NCBI GenBank assembly: GCA_044225795.1
Contig: JBGAIF010000009.1
Location: 1-64,000 of the forward strand
From: Nemorincola sp044225795
Lineage (GTDB): Bacteria; Bacteroidota; Bacteroidia; Chitinophagales; Chitinophagaceae
Reading direction: 5' to 3'
Length of the DNA: 64,000 nucleotides
Shown here: positions 52,044 to 61,300 of the stretch, piece by piece
Layout of the letters: the number at the start of each line of letters is the position of its first letter
How positions within the stretch are numbered: position 1 is the stretch's first letter
Made by a program: the position numbers and the translations under genes
Notes under the pieces: generated by a model
Databases searched by the model: none
The model's input: only the letters and a program-made list of their open reading frames with translations
Told to the model about the DNA's origin: nothing

Positions 52044-53729
52044 AAGACCTTCTATCTCTCCGTTCACAAGCTTGATGTGTAGCGCCTGCGGATCCTTTGG
52101 CAGTCCCGGCATACGCATGATCTCGCCTGCCACAGCCACAATGAAACCGGCGCCTGCATTGATCACGAGGTCGCGGATATGGAATGTGAACCCTGAAGGC
52201 GCGCAGATATTCTTCTCATTGTCAGAGAAAGAGTACTGTGTCTTGGCGATACATATTGGCAGGTTGCCCCAACCATTATTCTCAAAGCTCTTCAGTTTCG
52301 CTTCAGCGGTAGTATTGAACACCACTTCGCCTGCGCGGTATATCTTGGTAGCTATCTTCTCTATCTTGGTTTTGATGCTGTCTGTCAGCTCATATGTGAA
52401 GTTGATGTCCTTGGATGGGTGGTGTTCTATCATATTCACGATCTTTTCAGCCAGCTCTGCAGCACCTTCACCACCTTTTGTAAAGCCGTTGTTGATGGCG
52501 AATACCACGCCCTGTTGTTCGCAGAAGTTTTCCAGGTGAGTTACTTCCTCTGTTGTGTCGTGTTTGAATTTGTTGAACGATACCACTACACTTTGGCCAA
52601 AATTCTTCATGTTCTCAATATGGCGTTGCAAGTTAGGCAGTCCCGCTATCAGCGCTTCCATGTTTGGCTTGGTTATGTCAGCTGCCGGTACACCTCCGTG
52701 GAGCTTCAGGGCCGCCGTAGTAGCTACAATGATAGTTGCCTTTGGCCTCAATCCGCTCATACGGCATTTGATATCCAGGAACTTCTCTGCACCAAGATCA
52801 CTGCCGAATCCGGATTCAGTTACAACATAGTCGTTACAGCTAAGTGCCATCTTTGTTGCGAGCACGGAGTTACACCCATGAGCTATGTTGGCAAATGGCC
52901 CACCATGTACGAATGCGGTTGTGTTCTCGGTGGTTTGTACGAGGTTCGGTAACAGTGCATCTTTAAGCAATACTGTAATTGATTCCGCTATGCCCAGATC
53001 TTTAACCGTAAAAGGTTTCTTGTCTTGCCTGTAACCCAGAACTATTCGTTCAATGCGGGCCTGCAGGTCATCAACGTCAGTAGCCAGGCAGAATAGCGCC
53101 ATGATCTCTGATGCAGGCGTAATGTCAAAGCCGGCTTCGGTAGGAATTCCGTTTGCAGAGCCGCCCAGGCCAGTAACAACATTCCTGAGTGAGCGGTCAT
53201 TAACATCAAGTACCCGGCGCCATACAATGCGGTCGAGCGCGTTGGTAGTATTCCTGTTCTGGTATTGGTAGTTGTCCAGCAAAGCAGATATCATATTGTT
53301 GGCACAAGTGATTGCGTGGAAGTCGCCCGTAAAGTGCAGGTTGATATCTTCCATAGGGAGAACTTGTGAGTAGCCGCCACCTGCTGCACCACCCTTCATG
53401 CCAAAGCAAGGGCCAAGGCTTGGTTCACGTAAAGCCACCGCAGCTTTCTTTCCTATATAGTTCAGGCCAAGTGATGAGGCTACACTCGTCACTGTTTTAC
53501 CTACACCTGCTTTGTTGGGTGTGATAGCGGTAACAAGTATCAGGTTGGCATCCTTTATTTTATCCTCGTTCAGATATTTCAGAGGAACTTTTGCCTTATA
53601 CCTGCCATAAGGTATAAGGTCATCAGGGCTAATTCCTATTTTCTCTGCTATTTCTGTTATTGGTTTTAGTTTCGTTGATCTCGAGATCTCAATGTCTGAT
53701 GGAAACGGTTTTGATGCATTGTCTGACAT
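52044..53729 (-). CDS. fhs: formate-tetrahydrofolate ligase, 3' end lost in the gap
   Basis: ATP-dependent enzyme making 10-formyl-tetrahydrofolate from formate; 562 residues before the gap, about full length for the family. Relatives end in a short motif like IVGLF; here IEGL directly precedes the Ns, so only one or two residues and the stop are probably missing. Motifs are ILVTAITPNKAGVGKT (nucleotide loop; relatives usually have PAGEGKTTT), ALREPSLGPCFGMKGGAAGGGYSQVLPMEDINLHFTGDFHA, FVHGGPFANIAHG, and ITVLLKDALLPNLVQTTE. The Val in the nucleotide loop is off-consensus. The gene is isolated from folD and purine genes. ATG 53729 starts it. A terminator lies between it and the glutathione peroxidase gene upstream. 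Confidence 0.93.
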
Positions 53730-53815
53730 AAATAAATGATTTACTGATGAAGATAAGTATTATGGTCAAATTCTCACAGCAAAAAAATGATAATCGCTAT
53801 TTGATAATATAACAC

Positions 53816-53845
53816 AAAAAAAGCGGCTCTGTAAAGAACCGCCTT
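53816..53845 (-). terminator. rho-independent terminator of the glutathione peroxidase gene
   Basis: On the minus strand an 11-bp stem with two G-U pairs (arms 53835-53845 and 53820-53830, loop of 4) runs into seven T, 20 bp past the gene's stop. Confidence 0.85.
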
Positions 53846-53864
53846 TCAAATATTATGATAAATG

Positions 53865-54407
53865 TTATTTCTCTATTGCGGAGACGATCTCAGGTTCGGT
53901 TGGTTTCATGCCCGGTTTGAACACACCTACAAGCTGTCCTTTCTCATTAATAAGGTATTTCTGGAAGTTCCATTTCACTTCACTATCCTTGAAATTGTTG
54001 TATTTCATCTGCGTGAGCCACACATATATCGGAGCCATATCTTCCCCTTTAACCGTTATCTTGGCTGCCATTGGGAAGGTCACTCCATAATTCTTGGTAC
54101 AGAAGGCTGATATCTCCTTGTTGGATCCCGGTTCTTGCGAGCCAAAGTCATTGGCAGGGAAACCCACGATAACCAGTTTGTCTTTATACTTCACAGACAT
54201 CGCCTGGAGGTCGGCATATTGCGGTGTGTTACCACATTCTGACGCTGTATTAACGACAAGGATCTTTTTCCCTTTGAATTTTGCAAAGTCTATAGTGCTG
54301 CCATCCAGCGCTTTCACTTTGAATTCGTAGATACTGGCAGGGATATTGTCATTCTTAGGTGTAAAGAAAGACAGGAAACTAAACAGGATACTGAGCGTGA
54401 TCGTCAT
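53865..54407 (-). CDS. glutathione peroxidase-family thiol peroxidase
   Basis: Peroxide-reducing enzyme of 180 residues. An N-terminal hydrophobic stretch (1-16) may be a signal peptide or anchor, placing it in the periplasm. The peroxidatic Cys58 lies in NTASECGNTPQY; Gln91 (FGSQEPG), Trp146 and Asn147 (VKWNFQKYL) complete the catalytic tetrad. The usual FPCNQFG block is FPANDFG here, so the Cys that often resolves the sulfenate in thioredoxin-dependent members is Ala85; Cys103 may replace it. TATATTTG at 54423-54430 (minus) is a -7 box 16 bp before the ATG. It follows the MFS gene on the same strand. Confidence 0.9.
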   Translation of the reverse strand: MTITLSILFSFLSFFTPKNDNIPASIYEFKVKALDGSTIDFAKFKGKKILVVNTASECGNTPQYADLQAMSVKYKDKLVIVGFPANDFGSQEPGSNKEISAFCTKNYGVTFPMAAKITVKGEDMAPIYVWLTQMKYNNFKDSEVKWNFQKYLINEKGQLVGVFKPGMKPTEPEIVSAIEK

Positions 54408-54422
54408 GTGTGGTTGTTTCTA

Positions 54423-54430
54423 CAAATATA
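54423..54430 (-). promoter_or_regulatory. -7 box of the glutathione peroxidase gene
   Basis: The minus strand reads TATATTTG, exact TAnnTTTG, 16 bp before ATG 54407. No clear TTTG at 19 bp upstream. Confidence 0.45.
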
Positions 54431-54453
54431 GGTGTTTATACACTAAATGACGG

Positions 54454-56118
54454 TCAATGTGAATCCGAAATGCTGGAATCATAGTCTATACCCTGCTTGC
54501 GCAGGATACCCTTCACCCCGATGGCAAATAGCGCGAGGTAGGCAAAGCAAATCACATCTACCCAGTAAGAATTGTGAATACCAATACTTTGCAGATCGGC
54601 AAGCTTCCCTTGTATGGGCGGGATAATGCTGCCTCCCAATATCATCATAATAAGAAAGGCTGACCCTTGCGATGTGTATTTGCCCAGGCCTGCTATGGAC
54701 AGAGCAAATATACCCGGCCACATAATAGAACAGAACAGGCCACCACTCAGAAAGGCATATATGGCTGTGGTGCCGGTAGAAAAAATACCGATAAGCATAG
54801 CTACTATACCCAGCACAGAGAACAGCAAGAGCGTTTTTGCCGGTTTATCTTCACCTAAGTAGAATCCGGCGACCAGCACCAACACGCATACAATATACCA
54901 GTAGAGTGGGGTTATATTGTTCTGGGCAATTGCATTGACAAGCAAAACTACGCCGTACGCCACTACAGGTACCAGGAATAAAAGCAGTGTTTTAACTCCT
55001 TTAGACGGATCAAATATCTTTATAGATCCCGTCCAGCGCCCGATCATAAGGCTACCCCAGTACATGGATATAAATGGCGCTACCTGTGCTGTCTGGTAGC
55101 CACCAAAGGACGGAAGTGACAGTAATGCACCCAGATTGCTCTGTATAGCCACTTCTACGCCTACATAGGCAAATATAGCCAGCATACCCAGCACAAGCTG
55201 CGGGTATTTCATGGCTCCCCATCCGGTAGCATTCCGTCCTGCACTGAACAGGGATACCAACAAAGTTCCAATGATAATGAACAGACCGCACAACAACCAT
55301 TTGAACCGCGTCATCTCTATCTCCTGTAATTGTGTGGCATCTCTTGTTTCTGTCATATAACTCCTGAAAACAGGAACGAATATGGCGACCAGTAATACTG
55401 TCATAATGCCCAGGGCAGTTAATGCCTTGGGGGACTTTTCTGTGTCAGTATCAAATTTGCCTGCCGGTACTTTCTTCGAGAAAAAGAAAAGTGCCGCTGC
55501 GGCGAGGAAAAGCACTCCCACAAAAGTGTACAGAATAGTCACCTTGCTTAGTCCTAACGAATTGATCTGTTCATCATTTGCTTTTGTAGAGCCGAATAAA
55601 GCCAACGCAACAATGATAGGGCCTATCGCTGTACCGAACGAGTTTACCGCGCCACCTAGTGTGATCCTATGTGCGCCCGTTTCGGGCGGCCCAAGTAAAG
55701 TGGCAAACGGGTTTGTAGCTGTCTGCTGCAGAGAAAAACCGAGAGCAACAGTGAACAATCCAACAAGCATGCCGGTAAACGTATTGGCATTTACAGCTAA
55801 TATCATGATAACAGCTCCGAATGCTGAGAACAATAATCCGTACACAATACTGTTCTTATACCCCCATTTTGTGATGACATCTTTATTGAATACAGAAGCA
55901 AAGAAGTATAATATCAGCGCTCCGAAGTAATATGCGATATAGAAAGCAAAATCTATGAGCTGCGATTGAAACTGATCGAGGTGAAAATAATGTTTACAAA
56001 AGGGGATAAAGACACCATTACCCGCGGCAATGAATCCCCAGAAAAAGAATACGGTGACCAATGTGGATAATGCACCTGAGTTTGTACTGGATGGTTGCGA
56101 CTGATTTTGTTCCGGCAT
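54454..56118 (-). CDS. MFS sugar permease (FucP/glucose-galactose porter type)
   Basis: Inner-membrane secondary transporter of 554 residues with 12 or more spans. The first helix region VTVFFFWGFIAAGNGVFIPFCKHYF and the loop SFSLQQTATNPFATLLGPPETGAHRITLGGAVNSFGTAIGP are signatures of the fucose/glucose-galactose:H+ symporter group (FGHS), where QQTAxNP precedes helix 5. A longer central loop (about 215-300) makes it bigger than FucP (about 430). A late block GGSIIPPIQGKLAD is also typical. Substrate not determinable, probably a hexose. Divergent from the TMTC-like gene with 128 bp between starts. Confidence 0.9.
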   Translation of the reverse strand: MPEQNQSQPSSTNSGALSTLVTVFFFWGFIAAGNGVFIPFCKHYFHLDQFQSQLIDFAFYIAYYFGALILYFFASVFNKDVITKWGYKNSIVYGLLFSAFGAVIMILAVNANTFTGMLVGLFTVALGFSLQQTATNPFATLLGPPETGAHRITLGGAVNSFGTAIGPIIVALALFGSTKANDEQINSLGLSKVTILYTFVGVLFLAAAALFFFSKKVPAGKFDTDTEKSPKALTALGIMTVLLVAIFVPVFRSYMTETRDATQLQEIEMTRFKWLLCGLFIIIGTLLVSLFSAGRNATGWGAMKYPQLVLGMLAIFAYVGVEVAIQSNLGALLSLPSFGGYQTAQVAPFISMYWGSLMIGRWTGSIKIFDPSKGVKTLLLFLVPVVAYGVVLLVNAIAQNNITPLYWYIVCVLVLVAGFYLGEDKPAKTLLLFSVLGIVAMLIGIFSTGTTAIYAFLSGGLFCSIMWPGIFALSIAGLGKYTSQGSAFLIMMILGGSIIPPIQGKLADLQSIGIHNSYWVDVICFAYLALFAIGVKGILRKQGIDYDSSISDSH

Positions 56119-56183
56119 GTTTATTCCGTTTTGAGAAAAGTATGAAATACTATTGAATTATGCTAACTGCAAGTTATTCACCC

Positions 56184-56214
56184 TTTGTTCATTAGGGTTT
56201 TTATTTTTACTTTG
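56184..56214 (+). promoter_or_regulatory. probable promoter of the second TMTC-like gene
   Basis: TTTG at 56184-56187, a 19-bp spacer, then TTACTTTG at 56207-56214, one mismatch from TAnnTTTG, 32 bp before ATG 56247. Confidence 0.5.
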
Positions 56215-56246
56215 CTGTACACAACATAATTATAATAAAGTGTCGC

Positions 56247-58175
56247 ATGGCAAAACAGAAATACCCTAACAGAACAGCTCAGCCTAAACCACAACAGTCT
56301 GCTGAGCCAAAACAAGCGCAGGTGGCAGCACCTGTGCCCGAAGGGGCGTTTCCTGTAAAATGGTTGGTGGTAATATTACTTGCTGTTGCGTTTGTTGTCA
56401 ATGTCCCTACACTTGGATACGACTACACCCTAGATGATCCTTTCTTTACCCGCGACAACCCGATGGTAAGGGAAGGCATGTCTTCTATTCCTGAGTTCTT
56501 TAAACATGCCGCATACTATGGTGTGTTCAAGAATCATGATGCCTCATACAGGCCGTTATTACTCATCAGTTTTGCAGTAGAGAAGCAATTGGTAGGCGAT
56601 TTCAATCCAACTGTTGCTCACTTTGTAAACCTCATACTTTTTTGTTTGCAGATATTGGCTATGTTCCTGTTGCTCAGAAGGGTATTTAATAAGTATTCCA
56701 TCTTTATTCCTTTTTTTATAACACTCCTTTTCGAGCTGCATCCTATTCATACAGAGGTGGTGGCCAGTGTCAAGAGTCGCGATGAGATCATGTCGTTGCT
56801 GTTTGTTTCATTGTGTATGCTAAAAAGTTTTAAATACATTGATACGGGCAAGGTGCTTAATCTCGGGCTATCCGGTATTTATTTCTTTGTAGCACTGATG
56901 GCTAAGGAAACTCCTATATGTTTTGTAGCTATCATGCCGCTTACCATCTATTTTTTCAGAGATGTAAAATTGAAGCAAATAGTGATGGCGTGCGTGCCAT
57001 ATGTACTGGTGGCAGCTATATATATGGGCATGCGTGCTGCATTTATTGAGAATGAGCATGAGAAAGTAGTGATCCTGGTCAATAACAATGCGCTGATGGC
57101 GGCGACAAATGCTGCCGATAAACTGGCTACAGCTTTATTTATTCAGCTCAAGTATGTTTTGTTGCTTTTTTTCCCTGTCAAATTATCTTACGATTATTCT
57201 TACAACCAGATTCCGATCATTGGCTTCTCAGATGTTAAGACTTTGGCTTCCATCATAGTGTTGTTCGGGGCAGGTATATACGCTCTTATGAACGTGAAGC
57301 GTAAAAGTGTTTTTTCCTATGGCATCCTGTTCTATTTCGCACTTATGGCACTTACGGCGAACATCATAGTGGATATTGGCGCTACCATGGCTGAAAGGTT
57401 TGCTTATACAGCATCATTGGGTTATTGTATCATTCTTGTTTTTCTTATAGTTAAATTATTTAAAGCGGATTCCGAAAGGCTCAGTTATGTAAACGGGTCG
57501 AAGGTATTTATTGCCTGTATCGTTATCGCTGGTCTTTATGGTATAAAGACGTTGGCGCAAAATGGTGTGTGGAAGGATAATCTTACGCTTTACGAGGCCG
57601 GAATTGAGACTGCTCCTGAGAGCTGGCGTTCGCATAATCTCTTGGCTGTTCAATATACGAAGATGCTCCGCGACGAAAAGGATGCCGCTAAGAAGAACGA
57701 GATATATCGGAAAGCGATCACTAATTTCAACGAAAGCATTCGCATATTACCTACAACTGAGGTCTTTTTGTTGCAAGGGTATGCATATGAGTTTGGCGGA
57801 CATGATGATTCTGCCTTGATGGCCTACAAGAGTGTTTTGTTGTATGACAAAACAAATCCGCAGGCGATCAACAATACAGCGAACATTTATCTGAGAAGGG
57901 GAGTGTTTGATTCGACAATTCGTATTCTTGGCAATTATATAGTGCAGGATTCATCGCATGCGGATATGTTGTGCAACCTTGCAGCCGCCTACGGTAATAC
58001 GGGCCATTTTCCTGAAGCACTAAAGTACTACGGGATGGCTATGAAGATAGAGCCCAATCCTCCAGCCAATGTACTCACCAGCCTGACGAATATTTATGTG
58101 ATATTGGGCGATTCTACAAAGGCGCAATACTACAGGGGATTGCTCCGCAAATCGCAAGACGGACACAATCTATAA
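56247..58175 (+). CDS. TMTC-like GT-C membrane glycosyltransferase with TPRs (second copy)
   Basis: Polytopic membrane protein of 642 residues, paralogous to the protein encoded at 13813-15651. A Gln/Pro-rich cytoplasmic N-terminus (1-33) precedes about 11 spans. The first periplasmic loop carries DYTLDDPFF, the GT-C acidic pair. Family blocks are YRPLLLISF, LLFELHPIHTEVVASVKSRDEI, FVALMAKETPICF and ATMAERFAYTASLGYC, and TPRs occupy about 490-635. TMTC proteins of animals add O-mannose to secreted proteins; here the donor is probably a lipid-linked sugar, and targets may be exported proteins. The two copies differ enough to suggest separate acceptors. Convergent with the giant adhesin gene. 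Confidence 0.8.
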   Translation: MAKQKYPNRTAQPKPQQSAEPKQAQVAAPVPEGAFPVKWLVVILLAVAFVVNVPTLGYDYTLDDPFFTRDNPMVREGMSSIPEFFKHAAYYGVFKNHDASYRPLLLISFAVEKQLVGDFNPTVAHFVNLILFCLQILAMFLLLRRVFNKYSIFIPFFITLLFELHPIHTEVVASVKSRDEIMSLLFVSLCMLKSFKYIDTGKVLNLGLSGIYFFVALMAKETPICFVAIMPLTIYFFRDVKLKQIVMACVPYVLVAAIYMGMRAAFIENEHEKVVILVNNNALMAATNAADKLATALFIQLKYVLLLFFPVKLSYDYSYNQIPIIGFSDVKTLASIIVLFGAGIYALMNVKRKSVFSYGILFYFALMALTANIIVDIGATMAERFAYTASLGYCIILVFLIVKLFKADSERLSYVNGSKVFIACIVIAGLYGIKTLAQNGVWKDNLTLYEAGIETAPESWRSHNLLAVQYTKMLRDEKDAAKKNEIYRKAITNFNESIRILPTTEVFLLQGYAYEFGGHDDSALMAYKSVLLYDKTNPQAINNTANIYLRRGVFDSTIRILGNYIVQDSSHADMLCNLAAAYGNTGHFPEALKYYGMAMKIEPNPPANVLTSLTNIYVILGDSTKAQYYRGLLRKSQDGHNL

Positions 58176-58307
58176 TATAAGCGGAGCAGTTGTTTTATCG
58201 GTTTCTATAGCGATCATAATAAAGGGATTTACTGCCTGACTAGGTTCTTAACGACCCAAGGATCGCATCCCGGACATGTGTGTTCAATTTGACAGCTAAT
58301 GCTTTAT

Positions 58308-58333
58308 AAAAATGTCCCGGAAGACCGGGGCAT
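58308..58333 (-). terminator. terminator of the giant adhesin gene
   Basis: On the minus strand arms 58325-58333 and 58312-58320 form a 9-bp stem with one A-C mismatch and a 4-nt loop, followed by a T-rich TTTTTAT, 24 bp past the stop. The gap 58176-58307 between the two convergent genes shows nothing else. Confidence 0.65.
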
Positions 58334-58356
58334 GTCAATAGTCGCAAAATATTTCT

Positions 58357-61300
58357 TTATCGGATCAGGATCACATCTCCTTTCAGTACTTTGGTCTTAC
58401 CACCCGGAGTATTCAGGATGATAGTGTATGTGTAGGTCCCGGCATCCTGTGGCACGCCATTGAACTTGCCATCCCATCCTGATGCAGGATCGGCTTCGTT
58501 GTGATAGATCCTTTGTCCCCAACGATTGTAAATATTGAATTCAATAAGCTTATCGTATTGCAGGTTGCCTACTCTGAAGATGTCATTCTGTCCATCGTTG
58601 TTGGGAGAAAATGCATTAGGTACGAATTCGCTGACATTATCATCGATAGTAATAGTGACTTTAGCAGAGTCCGAACACCCCCAATGATTCATGCCAATTA
58701 CTGTATAAGTAGTTACCAGTTCCTGTGGTGAGGCTACCGGACTATCGATATTCGGATCGCTGAGGGTTCCGTCGTTTGGCATCCACATATAGAACTGGGC
58801 ACCTCCTGCGTATAGTTGCACACTACCGTTAGATGGGGCAGAAAGGTCCGGAGTTACATTTACGAGTTTCAGAGGTGGATAAACCACTACCTGCTGTGTA
58901 GCATAACTCGGGCAGTTCAGGTATCTGATGGTCAGGTTGTATGTTCCGGAGTCTGTTTCTGTAATGTCAGGTATCTCAATGTTTTGTTCTGCCGAAGAAA
59001 AACCATGAGGGCCGGTCCACTCGTAAGTAACGTCTTTTACCGGGTCTGACGCATTCAATTTAAGCGTTTTACCGGTACAAATAGGGCTGTTGCTCCATAT
59101 TGTAGGATTAGGGGCAGGGAAGGGGTCTGATAGTGTTACCGGACCCACTACATTGGATTGGCAACTGAACGTAACACTAATGTTGGAATAAACGCCGGCT
59201 CCAAGCCCGTTGATTGTTACTTTACCGGTATTGTCCGCAATAAGATTTGCAGTTTCCGTTACGCCATCGATCGTATAGTTGATGCCATATGCTACTCCGG
59301 CAAGCAGACCCTCGATAGTGATGCTGCCTTCATGACCTTTACAGGTTTTGGGGTTTACAGATGTTAGTTTTGTTATCTTGGGTACAACATGAACAGACAC
59401 AGATGTAGTGGCCTGAGCGGAAACACATCCGAGTTTAGTTGCCGTGACACTGTAAATACCTGAAGTATTGACAGATGTTAGGCTGATAAACGGGTTCTGC
59501 AAAGTAGAATAGAACCCGTTTGGCCCTGTCCACGTGTAGGTGACACCAGGTGTTACATCATTGGCGGTGAACGAAAGTGTATTGCCTTCGCAGATCGGAG
59601 AACTATTGGTGGCAACAGGCATGGAAGGCACCGGGGGCATCACGAGGTCAATGGTGCCTGATACCGTATTCGATGTGCAACCGAGCGATGTAGTAACACT
59701 GAAGTTGCTGTATGATCCCGCAGGAAGATTGATTATGATGATCTGTCCGGACGTACTTGAAGTGCGTGTTGTGGTCACCGGACCTGAAGGTGATGTGTAG
59801 TTCAGAGTGTAGGTGGTGCCCGGTGACAATCCGTTAAGAGTGATCGTGCCATTTTGGTCTACACAGGTTGTCGGATTGGTGAAAGTAGTGCCTGTGATTA
59901 CCGGTGTCGGGTTTACAGTCACTTTTTCAGATACATAACAACCTGCAGCAGTCATATAAGTGATATTGGCTGTGCCGGCAGTAATTCCTGTAACTATACC
60001 TGAAGAAGCACCAACGGATGCAATCGAGATATTGCTGCTGCTCCACGAGCCACCTGCAAGAGTATTGGTAAGGGTAGTTGTATATCCTTCACACACAACA
60101 TTAGTTCCCGAAATTGCGCCTGGTACAGGGAATACCGTCACGGGGGTGGAAACAGAACATCCCAGTGCAGATGTGTAAACAATATTGGCGCTGCCGGCTG
60201 CAATGCCGGATACATTACCTGACAATAGTGATACTGTTGCGATGCCGGGATTGCTGCTGCTCCAGGTGCCGCCGGGAGTAGGATCGCTGAGGGTAGTCAC
60301 ATTTCCAACACATACAGATGTGGTGCCTGTGATCGCTGCAGGTAATGGGTTAATTGTCAAAGTCGTTGTTACGGAACAATTGCCGGATGTTGTGTAACTA
60401 ATAGTAACTGTTGAAGCAGAAATGCCTGTCGCTATTCCTGTAGTGAGGCCAATTGTTGCCGATCCCGGATTGCTGCTGGACCATGTACCTCCGCTCAATG
60501 CATTGCTGAATGTAGTGGTATTGCCTATGCAAACGGAATTAGGACCACCGATGACCGAAGGATAAGGGTTTACCATCAAAGTTATTTTGGCGACACATCC
60601 CGCAGGTGTCGTATATTGAATGCTTGATGTTCCTGCGATCAAACCTGAAGCCAGTCCCGATCCGTCGATAGTAGCGACAGATGTATTACTGCTGGCCCAT
60701 GTACCACCGGGAGTTGCATTATTGAACAACGACGTATTGCCTGCACAGATAGAAGAAGTACCTATGATAGGAGCCAGCGGATCCACTGTAATGGTGAGCA
60801 TGGCAGAACAGCCGGTGCCGGTTGTATAAATAATGTCGGCTGTTCCGGCATTGATACCTAAAACACTGCCGGATGAGAAGCCCACAGTTGCTACAGATGG
60901 GTTAGTACTTACCCATGTACCGCCGCCGGCAATGTTGCTAAGTGTAGTGGTACTTCCCTGGCATACTGAGCTACTACCACTGATGGGGCCGATCGGATTT
61001 ACAGTTACGGTAGCGTTGGCAGTACATCCGGCAGCAGTAGTATACACAATTGTGGACGTGCCGCCGCTAATGCCGGATGTCAAACCGGATGCCGGATCAA
61101 TAGTTGCTACAGTAGTTGTGGTGCTCGTCCATGTACCGCCCGGTGTTGCATTATTCAATAAAGTATTGCTGCCCTGGCATACCGAAAAGGTTCCTGTCAC
61201 CGGGCTCACCGGATTTACGGTAATTGTCAATGTTGTCAAACAACCGGGAACTGTAGTATAAGTGATGCGGGCAGTACCTACACCAATACCGGATACTATG

